A model generated the notes under the pieces. The model was not told the origin of the DNA. It saw only the letters and a list, made by a program, of their open reading frames with translations, and made no database searches. Below are positions 21,395 through 31,977 of a stretch of 64,000 bases of DNA, piece after piece. The stretch's first letter is position 1; every line of letters begins with the position of its first letter. The translations under genes were made by a program, and so were the position numbers. Source of the DNA: Porpolomopsis calyptriformis (lineage: Eukaryota; Basidiomycota; Agaricomycetes; Agaricales; Hygrophoraceae); contig OX621171.1 of assembly GCA_951640195.1 (NCBI GenBank), positions 1,302,001 to 1,366,000 of the forward strand. The letters are read 5' to 3'.

Positions 21395-21660
21395 ATAATG
21401 GCTTAGAAAGAAGTGGGGATAAAGGCTATAGTGAAGAAGAAAAGACCTTTACTCACTAAGAAGTATAAGAAGGAGAGAATAGACTTTACTTCAAGGTATT
21501 AACATTAGATTATAGAGGACTAGAAGAAGGTACTGTAGTTAGATAAAACTAAAATCAATTGCTTGGGATCAGATAGTAAGAAATAGGTATGGAAAAAAAT
21601 TAATAGACCTCTATATTAAGATGCTAGAGGAGGAACTTTAATAAATATTAGAGGTGGAAA
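21395..21660 (+). pseudogene. Tc1-type transposase N-terminal half, inverted
   Basis: The plus strand reads 'VGIKAIVKKKRPLLTKKYKK' and, about 90 bases later, 'TKINCLGSDSKK', the conserved stretch leading to the first catalytic Asp of Tc1 transposases. The first catalytic Asp block appears as 'L*LDKTKIN' and is full of stops. In the second copy (31978-32836) the same piece lies on the minus strand, collinear with the C-terminal half, so this copy carries an inversion. Confidence 0.65.
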
Positions 21661-22258
21661 GCTTTGAAGGATGTCTACTAAAAGACTTTTGAAGATCAGG
21701 GTAATATCTAGTGTATAATCTACAGATAGTAGTATAGGAAGTACTAAATTTAGGAGCTAGAATGATGTAATTGCAATTAGCAGTAGAAAGGCTTTTTATA
21801 ATAATAGTGGTCAAGTTCAACTAGTTAGTTAGGTTTATTTGTTACTATTAATATAATCTACAGCTCACTTTTGGAACCAAACATATTATAAACAGTCTTT
21901 ACCCCTAAGTTAAAGTATTATCTTTTCTAGATTTTAGTATCTTAGTAAAACAACTATTTCAATAATATTACCAGATTTAAAATAGAATATCTCTAGAAAT
22001 ACTTTACTGATTCTAATGTTTTAGGGCTTGTTTTAGACCTAAGATGAAGGGCTATCCTGTAATATTCCTATATTTATATCTATTTTATATTACAGGATAT
22101 AATAGCATTAGGTCAAACTTGGGATAGTTTTTAGCTTATAGTACTATAGGTATATAATACTATAAGTTTAGTGAGTTTATATAATTTTCCAATATTCTTT
22201 ATATAAATTCATCTTTAGAAAGCTTATAATAAATAGTGTATAAGGATGTATTGTTACA

Positions 22259-22453
22259 TATGAGGAAATTATATAGATCATATTACTAGTTAACTTGCTC
22301 TAAGTTGTTAAGGGTATAGTTATCAAGGTGTCTAAGGTTAAGCAAGTATGTTCTGCAGCTTATATAAGCAGATCTATAAGGAAATAGTCAGTTTTATATA
22401 GATACTAATATTACAACCCCTATTAGTTAAGCCTTAACCTACCTCTGCAATAG
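22259..22453. repeat. Inverted repeat IR-L bounding the PIF/Harbinger locus
   Basis: About 195 bp that recur in reverse complement at 31785-31977. The outer ends (TGAGGAAATTATATAG) abut a mariner TIR with TA at both places, so the total inverted match extends to about 0.5 kb. It may be the terminal repeat of the Harbinger element or an older repeat duplicated with it. Confidence 0.65.
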
Positions 22454-22902
22454 CCATATTGTTAGAAATCCTAACCCCAACACCCTGCGCTATCTGAACA
22501 CACTTGTTTTGTGCACCTTTGGATGATATTATATCATCTTGTGCGATCTGAGCATACTCATCCTGCACACCTTTAGATGATGTTATCTATAGGTGGGGGT
22601 AGGCATAGGTAATAAGGGGGAGTAGGTAGAGGCCAGGGAGGTCCCAAAAGGGGCTAAGGTCAAGTGAGGTGATAACCATGTCACTTGATATCAGGTGAGT
22701 TCTAGGTTCTTGAGCTATTAGGGACTGTTAGCTAATGGGTGACTTCCTGTAAGATTTTAGGGAAAAAAGCAAAGCCATAAATAATTTGAAATGTTTGGCT
22801 GTAAATTTACAGCAAATTTGCAAACCTGTAACTGCAGTTCCAATACTTCCCCACCAAACGATGTCCCTCTTTGAAGAGGATGAACTTGATAATTACATAC
22901 TG
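22454..22902. other. Left interior of Harbinger locus; peptide-repeat remnant
   Basis: The minus strand at about 22440-22575 encodes two copies of a short peptide repeat ('KGVQDEYAQIAQ' and 'KGAQNKCVQIAQ'), also found three times at 47339-47551. Bases 22580-22706 match 33083-33200, including the GTGAGTTC junction after 'gatatcag'. No complete gene is visible. LTR-N is inserted at 22903. Confidence 0.5.
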
Positions 22903-23113
22903 TGTAAGGGTTTAGGTTCTTGCCTTGCTCAAGACTAGACTGAATACAACCAATATCTATTGGGTGCAGTATCTCTGGTACAAGTGGTGGCAAAGGGTTA
23001 AAACATACTGTAAATAGTGGTAAATACAGCCTCTATACTGCTCTGAGGTGCCAAACACCTATCAACACTGATCACCTGCCTCTGTAGGCTCTGTAACAGC
23101 CATATCTGTTACA
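22903..23113 (-). repeat. LTR-N 3' LTR
   Basis: 211 bp; plus text begins TGTAAGGGTTTAGG and ends ATCTGTTACA. The purine tract (complement of 23114-23125) adjoins its right end. Confidence 0.92.
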
Positions 23114-23312
23114 TCCTCCCTCACCAGATTGACCTGTAGGGTACAATCGACAATGTCAGCCTAGAATGTAGGCTTCGACAAATATACCAGAATCAAGTTT
23201 TGATTCTGCAACTTGAGTTAGACTCAAGTATGATTCTGAAAATAAAATGCTGTTCCACATTATATTGCTCCTTCCCCTCTTAGAAGAGGTTTCGAATGCA
23301 GCACATGTGATT

Positions 23313-24185
23313 CTACATGCTTTCATACCCACCTTCCTCATCTGAAGGCTGGTCAGAGGCATAAGCCTCGTTATCATCAACAGCAGATGTATTCTCATCT
23401 GCCTCATCATTGGCTTCAGCAGACCCATATTCGTCTGCTTCATCTTCATAGCCAACAGACATGTATTCATCTGCTTCATCACTATACACAGACTGTGTCT
23501 CATCTGCATCACTAGCACATGCTGAGCTGTATTCCTTGGCACTCTGTGCATCATCACCATACTTGGTGATTTGTTCATCCGACAAGTTATTGTTGATAAC
23601 ACCATCCTCCTCATTGTCTGAGGATATTTTCACAATGAAACAGGTACCTATGGTACCCCACAGTGGTTGCGTAGAGATATACTCGTCTCTTTTAACTAAC
23701 TCAGCATCAGTGAATGAGTTTTCCTCGTTATCGCTATATGATGCCAACATGGCACATACCCTCACTGTCTCTTGTGAGTAGTGACTTACTGCCTGCTCTG
23801 GTGCAGTTGGCAGTCTAGATGCATACTGCAACGCTTCAGTTGTGGTTATAGTACAAGCCCTAATAATAGGCTCGACATATACATTAGCAGTACTGGTGTG
23901 TACTGCCTCTGTTTCCTCATCGCTGTTACCTGCAGCTGATGGGAGGAGCAACTTAATGTCAACTCCTGCCTTGTACAACTTGTACAAGTCACGTCTCCTC
24001 ATCCATTGGGAGAGTCTGTGATACATTTTCAGAATGGATTCAATTGATCCATCCATCTTGCCCATTTTCCAGGCTCGAAGCACTGCTTTGACAATCAATT
24101 CCTCCTCTGCCCAAGACAGAGATCTCTTATGAGGATGGGCATCTTTATTGCACCTTCCCCTTCTTAGAGATAATGTTGTCTCTTG
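23313..24185 (-). CDS. LTR-N unknown protein with acidic tail
   Basis: A minus-strand frame reads 'SLSWAEEELIVKAVLRAWKM' near its start (about 24100), then a helical, charged region ('SQWMRRRDLYKLYKAG') and a long acidic, Asp/Glu/Ala/Ser/Tyr-rich tail ending at 23313. The first ATG in frame is at 24098, but coding character continues upstream to about 24185, and further upstream in another frame ('NPPAAMWEEVMDMSTRLM', about 24240-24300), so the gene is probably longer and shifted or spliced. The amino-terminal helix loosely recalls Myb/SANT-like domains; I do not assign a family. Function unknown. Confidence 0.5.
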   Translation of the reverse strand, partial: QETTLSLRRGRCNKDAHPHKRSLSWAEEELIVKAVLRAWKMGKMDGSIESILKMYHRLSQWMRRRDLYKLYKAGVDIKLLLPSAAGNSDEETEAVHTSTANVYVEPIIRACTITTTEALQYASRLPTAPEQAVSHYSQETVRVCAMLASYSDNEENSFTDAELVKRDEYISTQPLWGTIGTCFIVKISSDNEEDGVINNNLSDEQITKYGDDAQSAKEYSSACASDADETQSVYSDEADEYMSVGYEDEADEYGSAEANDEADENTSAVDDNEAYASDQPSDEEGGYESM

Positions 24186-25767
24186 GTCACTGGATCTGTG
24201 ACTGCATATTCTATCGGACTAGGACCCTTCAGTCCTTCGCTGATGGTATTCATCATGAGCCTTGTGCTCATGTCCATTACTTCCTCCCACATAGCTGCGG
24301 GTGGATTGATTTGCACAAGCATGGTAACTCTCACTTGAGGTTGCGCCTGTCGTGTCTGACAGGTATTGAGGATGCTTGACATCCTCTTCAGCATTTCTAG
24401 CCTTTGCGGGCCTCAGCTGATGATTTGACAAGGGCACATCTATATGCTCCTTCCTGGCTTTAAGGGGCATGGGCTGCACTCTTTCAATACTGGAGCCCTA
24501 AGGCTCAGTTTGTGGCTGAGGCGCAAATTGCATCTCAGTTTCACTCACTCCCAAGCCTGTTGCCAGGCCAAGGGGCTGACTGCGCCATCTATACGACAGC
24601 TTCTCGTGCCTCTGCCCCAATGGGCGGAATGCACTATACCTCCCTAGTACAAAGTTAGGTGTGGGCGACCTAGTCGCCTGTGAGTCCTCTACCTCCTGGG
24701 AGGTAGGCGTTTGTCCTGACGTACAAGACGTCGGGGATGTAGACAGTGCAGGATCTGTGTCTGGATCCTGCGTGACCTGTTGTCATTCAGATGATGTACT
24801 TGGACCTTCCCAATCTCTGGGAAGGTCGTTGGGGGGATCCATGTGTGAGGTGCAGTTGTGCAAGAGCAGGGGGTGCATAAAATGCACCTTCAGTGTTGTC
24901 GTCGTCGTGTCCTCCAGAGCCATTAGGCTTGGACTTGCATCGTCAATGTCATTGGGCATTGCAGTGGTGGTCGTGGGAGCCATTGGGCTCAACCTGGGGA
25001 CAGCGGATGTGGGACGTAGCTAGGGGGGCCACTGGCGTCGTTGCTGGCATTTCCGGCACCTCCGGGGGCACCCTATGAGTTTGCTGTCTTGTCGATGGGC
25101 TCTGGGGGCTTCCTCCAGGTTGGGTGCAAGAGCCGTTGGGCTCAGATCGCGGTGCGTGGATGTAGGTGCTCGAGGTTGGGGCCACTGTTGGGCAGTGATA
25201 TAGTAGTTCGTGTGCTCATCGTTGGCCTCATTGACCTTTGTTCCATTGTGCATAAGTGTTGCGAGAATGGTGGGCAACGTTGGGACGTTGCTGGGGCCGG
25301 GCGGTGGTGGTTGGATGGAGTTGGTCAGGTGCTGGAGGTAGATGGGGGGACAGCCGACATCAATGACATGGCATCCATCTTACCTCCCACTGGCCTTGTC
25401 TTCCCTCCTTCCAGGCTTCCATGGTCTTGCTGGACCCCACTGGAGTTCTGTGGGGGTCAGGGGAATGAGTGCTCGCAAAATGTGAGTGTGGTGGTGATGG
25501 GCGTGGGTTATGATGTGGCACTTGGTGTGCCACGTTGGTGCCACTTCCAGCCCTGCTGGTCTGCAGGGCAACACCTAATAGTGGTTTGTGACTACCCTTG
25601 ATGTGTTAGCTGTCTTGCTGCATATTGGTGGTTTGGTGCGGGGGTAGCGGTGTTGGTGGTGGTTGATTTGCTAGCAGTGGCTGTGCAAAAATCAATGATG
25701 ACATTTTACAACATCGTTTGTGCTCGTTTTTGGCAACCCAACAGTCTATGTTGGATATTCAAAAAAT
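24186..25767 (-). other. LTR-N interior, degenerate
   Basis: Coding-like minus-strand pieces with Pro/Ser/Thr-rich composition are visible (for example around 24640-25280), but frames are short and change often. Nothing resembles pol. The stretch next to the right LTR (complement of 25740-25767, starting ATTTTTTGAATATCC) should hold the primer site; it lacks the usual TGG start. Confidence 0.4.
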
Positions 25768-25978
25768 TGTAAGGGTTTAGGTTCTTGCCTTGCTCAAGAC
25801 TAGACTGAATACAACCAATATCTATTGGGTGTAGTATCTCTGGTACAAGTGGTGGCAAAGGGTTAAAACATACTGTAAATAGTGGTAAATACAGCCTCTA
25901 TACTGCTCTGAGGTGCCAAACACCTATCAACACTGATCACCTGCCTCTGTAGGCTCTGTAACAGCTATATCTGTTACA
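25768..25978 (-). repeat. LTR-N 5' LTR
   Basis: 211 bp, nearly identical to 22903-23113 (for example gggtgtagt against gggtgcagt). It is followed by the TSD tactg at 25979-25983. Confidence 0.92.
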
Positions 25979-26100
25979 TACTGGTACTTGCTGCCATTCT
26001 TATCCTAGGTGCTGAAGAGGCTCGTTTACAGAATGTAGCTGTTAAGATTACCATTTCCATCCACTTCCACTCTTTTCCCTTATTAGGACTTATCTGTCTT

Positions 26101-26196
26101 ACTACGTCTTAGACCTATCTGTCTCGTAATGACTTGCCATGCCTTAGACTTATCTGTCTCATGATGACTTACTATGTCTTAGACTTATGATAGCTT
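26101..26196. repeat. 35-bp tandem repeat upstream of Harbinger transposase
   Basis: Units at 26101-26135 and 26136-26170 are closely alike (core 'cttagacttatctgtctc'), and a third at 26171-26196 is shortened by 9 bp. A TATA-like ctatataag follows at about 26283. This is the likely 5' non-coding region of the transposase gene; no gene lies between 25979 and 26340. Confidence 0.6.
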
Positions 26197-26339
26197 ACCA
26201 TGTCTTATACATGTCTCAGGACTAATCACCCTAGATATTCCAACACAGTCACATACATGTGACTACCCCTAATTATCCATTACTATATAAGACTAGTAGC
26301 TACCCCTGTATCCATAGTTTTCGACTTACTCATCTGCAT

Positions 26340-27666
26340 ACCTGAACTTGGTATTGCGACAGCTTTTGTACTCATCCATTCGTTATCCCTGTCAATGAGT
26401 TCATCCTTAATCAGGCCTTGAGACCTGAACAAGCTCAGGTCCTGATAGTAGCCTACCAAAATGCCTCCTGCCATTACCTCTGTCAGGCAGAACTGATGCC
26501 TAATCCTTGAGTGGATTCAGCCTGGCAGACTCTGTATAAGAGCCAAAGTGGCTGCACTTTCATTATGGCAATGGGTTTTGATGTTGAAACCTTCCATTTA
26601 ATACTTGATAGCGGGTTTGAACAGAGGTGGAACTCAAGGCCAATTCCACACTCTGATGTTTCACAAGTCGGATGGCCTCATTTAGGTTGTTGTTCACTAG
26701 ATGCAGCTAGTGCACTGGGACTAGTCCTGCACTACCTTAGCTCATCAATGCCCAAAGTCAACCTGCAAGAGGTTTTTGGATTGGTCCCTACTGTTACATC
26801 CCGCTATCTTAAATTTAGGCTCACAGCCTATCTTGATACTCTGAGGACTATGCCTGATGCTGCTATTACCTTTACACAGGGAGATTAGTTTTGTGAAGAC
26901 AGCACTCTTATCTGCATGCATCACCCTCACCTCACTGGGGCATTTGGGAGTGTAGACAGTCTTGGGTTACCTGGCAAGACAGCGGATGATGCAGAAGTTG
27001 AGAATGCAACTTACAATGGCTGGAAGAGCTCTCATTTCATCAATAACATATTAGCTTTCTCTCCATGAGGTGGGTAAATGTACTGCTTTTCATTTAGATG
27101 GCTAACTTATTATTTCCATAGGTGTAATTATTGCAGCTGTCCTGAATGCACTGGGTAGTTGGCATGACTCCCACATTGCCTGCCCCCTTTATGAGCAGCT
27201 ACGCACCAAGGTCCCTGATGGATTTTACTTGGTTGCCAACTCAGCATTTCCTTGTGGGATAGCAGCTGTTGCAGGAAAGATACAAGCACCTATTAAGGGT
27301 GGAACTATCCTTCCTGATGATCCCCATGAATGCCAAGAACTTCTCCTCTTCAATCATGACCTTCTTTCTTACCACCAAACTGCTGAGTGGGGAATGCAGA
27401 TGCTCCAAGGTTCATATGCATGCCTTCAGGTCCCATTGGATATTAATGATGATAATAGGCGACGAGATTTACTTGAAACCTGTGTTTGTTCAAGCAATAT
27501 ATGTTGTTGGCTTATTGGTATCAATCAAATTCTTCAAGTCTACTTGCCAACCTGGAAAGAATCAGAAGATGAGGAATTATGGAGGAATCTGGGTGCTGTT
27601 TTATTCAAGGATATTCAGAAAAATGATTGCATATCATGCTTTCACTTAAAGGTTGTTGAGGAGTAG
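26340..27666 (+). pseudogene. PIF/Harbinger-type DDE transposase
   Basis: The frame reads 'FIMAMGFDVETFHLILDSGF' (about 26556-26615), 'SLDAASALGLVLHYLSSSMP' (about 26694-26753), then the DDE domain: 'HPHLTGAFGSVDSLGLPG' (first Asp, about 26962), 'NALGSWHDSHIA' (second Asp, about 27160), and 'YHQTAEWGMQMLQGS' (Glu, about 27385). This matches the nuclease of PIF/Harbinger elements. A 52-bp intron (27070-27121, GTGGGT..CATAG) splits the domain. Stops at about 26500 (TGA), 26886 (TAG) and at the intron edge (TGA) break the frame. The stop after 'LKVVEE' at 27664-27666 is the probable natural end. It acts with the Myb-like protein on the opposite strand. Confidence 0.85.
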
Positions 27667-27731
27667 GACAGGTAATATAATTTGAATCTTTGGTGTAACT
27701 ACTGACACAAAGTATGTATAGATGCCTTTTG

Positions 27732-28462
27732 CTAGTTGTAACAGATACCAGATGCAATGGATGCCAGCATCCCGAGGCCAGTAGTCAGGTTGTGTGTTGA
27801 CAAAGCCACAGGGGATAGCATATTCACTAAGGGTGTTGAGGGAGTAGGGAGGTTGAAGCTAGGTTGCTGCACATCACTGTGGGTATTGCCTTTGTATGGC
27901 AAAAATTTGGTGTTGTAATAGACTGGGGGAAGGTGCTGGTGAGGTGAATAATGGGCATGTCGGTGTGATACTGGCCCTTGGAATTGATGACCACCAAACA
28001 TCTTGATCATGTCTAGCTGAGCCTCAGCTCGATCTGCCTGACGTGTTTCAGTATTGAGATGATCCTGGAGGATATCCATGCATGTGTGGGTCTCTCAGAG
28101 TTCAGCCTGGATGCTAGTAAGCTGCGCAATTTGCACACTCTAAGCAAATTTGTCTTCATCCTGCTGTTTGATCACTGATGGGTTTAACATGGATGTGATA
28201 GACATGAGTGCTTCAGTTGTAGCACCTGAATACAATCATTTGGGAGGTTTATCAATAAGGGGATTGAGGGTACAGTAGGCCTTTGCGACTATAGCTTTTT
28301 CCTCTGGCGGCTCATTTGTGTTGCCCTTCTCTTCTGTATTATACTCATCTGTGATTTCAATAACTTCAGCAGGTGCAGCATCCTCAAATTCTGGATTGTC
28401 GAGGGCTAGGGTTCTGGCCTTCATGCTGATTTTCTCATTGATATCCCATGCCTTCTGGATAT
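27732..28462 (-). pseudogene. Harbinger Myb-like protein, C-terminal part
   Basis: Minus-strand readings 'MKARTLALDNPEFEDAAP' (28424 down to 28236) and 'DILQDHLNTETRQADRAEAQ' (28079 down to 27732) form the carboxyl end of the protein whose amino-terminal part is at 30863-30594. The coiled-coil-like 'LNTETRQADRAEAQLDMIKM' is typical of the end of this class. GL-2 (28468-30537) interrupts the gene; 'IQKAWDINEKIS' just left of the insertion reads into 'MKARTLA'. A stop near 28230 separates the pieces. Confidence 0.65.
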
Positions 28463-28467
28463 ACTCT

Positions 28468-28678
28468 TGTCACAACTGTAGTTGCAAGTCTTCTCATTGA
28501 TCACAAGGCAGGCCTTGGAGCTTAATAAGTCTAAGAGGATATAGAAAAAGGTTCTGACAGGAACGTCTTCATAAAGGGTGATGATCCCTTCCATGTTAAG
28601 TTTGACTTCTACAAAGAAGTTCTGTTGTGGGTTAAATCCATTATGTGCCTCTGCTAAGAGTTTTGGGAAAATAGGCAT
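28468..28678 (-). CDS. GL-2 terminal ORF (partial, runs off the element end)
   Basis: ATG at 28676-28678, 70 codons open to the terminus ('MPIFPKLLAEAHNGFN' ... 'EKTCNYSCD'). It reads on into the Harbinger gene without a stop for another 15 codons, which is chance. Same 211-nt spacing from the terminus as in the other copies. Confidence 0.6.
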
Positions 28679-28867
28679 GAACAGTGGGTTTGGTAATAAT
28701 GGGTTTATGTTTCTCTTTTCTTGTTCTGGTGGAAAAGAAGTCTGATGATTCTGATTGCGTTCGTGCTACTACAAGTAATCTCACAGGAGGATGAAGTGAT
28801 GATCCGCTTTGCCCTCAGGGTTTATATAGTATTTCTAAAATAGGAGTCATTATGAGTCAGCTTCCGC

Positions 28868-29236
28868 TGTTATGTTGGCAGTCGATATCTCAGGTCACTT
28901 GGATGAGGGACAACGAAGAGGCTAGCGCATAAGCTAGCAGTGACAACGTTGAAGGACGAAAACTGGGTATGTACAAGCATTCTGTGCACTACTTATATCT
29001 ACCCAGGTCTAGGCTGTGATTGTGATAGCCATGGTGACGATCCATGGAACGGCTGACTAATGCGCAGCACTGTATAGCCCTGCGCAGCTACTGCGGAGCA
29101 CATCTTCATCAGCCAATGGCGTTATCACCTCCAGTCTATGAAGAGATAAGATGAAAGATTAGATAAGGAGAAAGATAAGATTAGATAAGACCAAAAAGGA
29201 AAGTTGGTGGGACAACAAAATGAAGTGGCCGTAACA
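28868..29236 (-). repeat. Solo LTR (369 bp), diverged Gy-2 family, in GL-2
   Basis: Begins TGTTATGTTGG and ends GCCGTAACA, with TSD tccgc at 28863-28867 and 29237-29241. It aligns with the Gy-2 LTR throughout, including the ctacttatatctacc TATA region, but is clearly diverged. Orientation is as in Gy-2 (element sense on the minus strand). Confidence 0.92.
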
Positions 29237-29560
29237 TCCGCAGTCACCCCATTTTCTATTGTTCACAGCCTCCGATTTAAGGTTTGCCATTGTTCCTAGT
29301 CATACTGCAGAAGGCTGTGTACTTCTGATGACTCAACTCTATTGAGCATAGCCTTTCCGCAGTATGAGATTGTGTTGTCCCATGACTGGTTCCTATTGTT
29401 CTTCTAGTCATGAGATCGCCATTGTTTCTATCTCTTGCCTGGCGTATCGGGTTTCTCTTCTTTAACTGAGGAACCCCTTTTTGGTCCTCCCCTTGTTCAT
29501 GGGCATATAAAAGGTGTGGAGTTGTATCCCTATACTTCAGTTCAATCCTTGTTAATCATC

Positions 29561-30405
29561 ATGACTTCCTCCCACCAAGGCCACTATGTTCGATTCTTCA
29601 AGCAGTCTGGGGTGGTGCACCGCACTGCTCCTGTCTTCCTTGATTGCGATTCTTTCCACTACTACCTTCAGCGCACCCCTTCTGATGCTGACCTCTGTTG
29701 GTCCTCCTTCTCTTGTTTTGCTTGCGGTGGCCAGCACAAAGTTAGGAAGTGTCCGTATGTTTGCTGGCCGATCCAGCATGTTTGTGGCTTGATGGAGGAT
29801 CCACTTGGTATGTATCTTGTTTTGTCTTTATTAGTCTGTGTTTGTTGATAATAGGCTTTCCCTTTCTTAGCTTGGGATGATGACGCCCCTCCCCCTACTT
29901 CCCAGCTCCCTTTGGAGGAGCAGTTTAATTGGGGGTCTGACAAGTGGGCTGACTCTCTTCCTTCTATCAGGAGGGAGGCAGTTGACTGGGCTGCCAGTCC
30001 CCCCTTCTGTCCTTGGACCCCTAGTCCATTAAGTCCTTTATCTAGTGGTAATGCTCTCAACTCTCTCGCTCTCTTCGTAACTGCTGATCCCTTATCTTTT
30101 TAGTTGAAGATTTGTCCTTGTCATCGACCAATGTTAATGTCAAGATTGAGGAAGAAGAAGTTCCTCCTAGTTTGTTGTGGAGTCCTACCAACAATTGGCT
30201 AGGTGAAGAGGCAAGGAAGATAGCGATGGGTTTTGTCGAAGGGAAGGCTGCCGAGTTGCAAGCCTCTGGTGGTGACACTAATGGGGCAATCTATTGGGGT
30301 AATAAGTTGGCCACTTTAGATGGTCAAGTAGTTTCTAGTTTCGTAGAGTTCTTGAGGGACAGATGGTGTAGGAGATTGCCAAGACAGACTAGTTTAGGTA
30401 TTTAG
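29561..30405 (+). pseudogene. GL-2 antisense spliced gene (frame lost near the end)
   Basis: Exon 1 29561-29807, intron 29808-29870 (GTATGT..TTAG), exon 2 29871-30047, intron 30048-30103 (GTAATG..TTAG), exon 3 from 30104. The zinc-knuckle-like motif CFACGGQHKVRKC is present in exon 1. The reading is open through two introns but an indel near 30360 changes the last residues. A TATA box (CATATAAAAG, about 29503) lies some 50 nt before the ATG. Confidence 0.7.
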
Positions 30406-30537
30406 TCGGACATGGACCCCCTCCTTGTGCAAATAGCCTCTGCTGCCAATAAAGACAGCCCCCTTCCAAAGAGAACAGTTATAGAAAAGAAAGGAAAAGA
30501 AAGGAATTTTAAGAGAGTGAACACCAATTTCATGACA

Positions 30538-30863
30538 ACTCTGGAACTTGTACATTACTAGTTGGTTTGGGTGTATTCACAAGCTAAGTTGCATCAGTGT
30601 GTGTTAGGTAGGTAGTATAGATCAGGATGTACCACATCAAACTTTGTATGGAGGGCCTTAGCATTGCAGTCAGAGTTATACTCGTACTTCTTGGCCCACA
30701 TGTTATATGATTGCTCAACTAAATCCCAGCCATGCTGTCCAATTGGTAAGTTCCTTTCAATAAAATGGAGTAGTGCATTAATTTCTTCTTGACTATAACC
30801 TGAAGCACCTGCCTTGTGACCAGGATGCTTCAACCCCTTGGCATTCGATTTACCTTTTGTCAC
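30538..30863 (-). pseudogene. Harbinger Myb-like protein, N-terminal part
   Basis: ATG at 30861-30863, basic start, then 'GYSQEEINALLHFIERNLPI' and 'WDLVEQSYNMWAKKY', the Myb/SANT-like helix arrangement found in the second ORF of Harbinger elements, where it binds DNA and helps bring the transposase to the ends. It ends 'FDVVHPDLYYLPN', after which an intron or frameshift intervenes. The rest of the gene lies beyond GL-2 at 28462 and below. Confidence 0.75.
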
Positions 30864-31784
30864 AGGTACCTTTGGGTTAGCTAACTTTCCTGCAGCTCAC
30901 TTTTTTATAGGTTTCTCAATTTCATCATCTCTCTCTTGTTTAATTCCTTTTGTCATATCACCAAGGGTGTCACCATGATCAGAAGTGGACCAGGATGAAG
31001 GGGTAGTGGGTCTAAGAACAGGGAGGTGGGGCAGGTAGTATGAGCTGGCAGTTTGATGTGATGTTGAGAATGGTGGTTGACTAAATTGGTTTCTATCAAC
31101 ATCTGGGATTCTTGGCTATGAAAAATAGTTAGGTGTGTAGTTAAAATTATTCATCCAAACATACAAGCTGATTTTCTTATGCCATTAGAGGTTCAACAGC
31201 AAAAGTAAACTGGCTCATTGATTATTGTAATGAACATGCACAAGTTTGAAGATGAAAGGATTGGTGGTATCAACCAGTGATGAGTGGATAAGAGTTGGGG
31301 GCAGTAAAGATGATTTAAAAAATAAGTTATTGAAGCGCCTTATAATAATTCACGCTTAGCAGTACCAAACAAGATTCTTTTGTCTATACACATGGTTAGT
31401 AAATACAAGAGTTGCTAACATGAGTTTTACAGTGAGGGAGGGCATGTTTTGCATCAAGGGAGGGCATGTTTTGTAGTGAAGGAGGGCATATTGATATAAC
31501 TTCCAAAATTAGCAACTGATAGCCAAAAAAGGTGTTACAGCAATTTGTGAAGGGGGTCAGACCCCTCTACAGATTTTAGGATTTACAATGCCTTATTCAT
31601 GTCAGCTGAGTTCAAATCTCATCAATCTGGCCTCAGCATCTTGGCAGGTGGATACATTTGGATGTATTTACAGAAATCTCATCTGCAAATCCTTACAGGA
31701 AGTTATCCAATAGCTCAGTCCAGCTCAGTCCTACATTGGTCTAGGTTGACAGCTAAGCTATAGCCAGACTAAGCCATTACAATA
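30864..31784. other. Right interior of Harbinger locus, no gene seen
   Basis: AT-rich non-coding sequence upstream of the Myb-like gene. At 31433-31492 there is a 22-23-bp direct repeat in two and a half copies with the core 'ggagggcatgttttg'. I see no further coding. Confidence 0.5.
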
Positions 31785-31977
31785 CTATTGCAGAGGTAGG
31801 TTAAGGCTTAACTAATAGGGGTTGTAATATTAGTATCTATATGAAACTTACTATTTCTTTGTAGATCTGCTTATATAAGCTGCAGAACATACTTGCTTAA
31901 CTTTAGACACCTTTATAACTATACCCTTAATAACTTAACAAGTTAACTAGTAATATAATCTATATAATTTCCTCATA
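31785..31977. repeat. Inverted repeat IR-R bounding the PIF/Harbinger locus
   Basis: Reverse complement of 22259-22453. Its right end (CTATATAATTTCCTCA then TA) abuts the left TIR of the second mariner copy. Confidence 0.65.

Larger units (their letters stand above)
20625..22258 (-). mobile_element. Tc1/mariner-like element with long TIRs, copy 1
   Basis: Inverted repeats of roughly 320 bp (20625 to about 20950, and about 21930 to 22258) start T(G/A)TT/TAACAATACATCC and are flanked by TA on both sides (20623-20624 and 22259-22260). The internal 1 kb carries transposase pieces. The whole region is much more AT-rich than its neighbours, with C-to-T changes producing many stops. The internal part is rearranged: the amino-terminal half of the transposase is inverted relative to the carboxyl half. 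Confidence 0.8.
22903..25978 (-). mobile_element. LTR-N: short-LTR element without recognisable pol
   Basis: Two 211-bp LTRs (22903-23113 and 25768-25978) differ at very few positions, and the 5-bp TSD tactg is at 22898-22902 and 25979-25983. In minus orientation a purine tract (GGTGAGGGAGGA) directly precedes the left LTR, which sets the direction. The 2.65-kb interior contains an unknown acidic-protein gene but no RT, RNase H, integrase or protease that I can find. It is therefore probably moved by another element's enzymes. Related LTRs with different interiors lie in the duplication arms (43543-43754, 54011-54222). Confidence 0.9.
28468..30537 (-). mobile_element. GL-2: gene-carrying LTR-like unit, copy 2
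   Basis: TGTCACAACTG..TTTCATGACA, with exact 5-bp TSD actct at 28463-28467 and 30538-30542. It sits in the Harbinger Myb-like gene. A solo LTR (28868-29236) is nested inside; without it the unit is 1696 bp, close to GL-3 and GL-4. It carries the terminal ORF (28678-28468) and the antisense spliced gene (29561-30405). Confidence 0.93.

Noticed and set aside
22903..25978. Ty1/copia element
   Set aside because: LTRs and TSD are clear, but no copia pol order or any RT could be found in the interior.
26101..26196. Minisatellite with a role of its own
   Set aside because: Fewer than three units; more simply part of the transposase 5' region.
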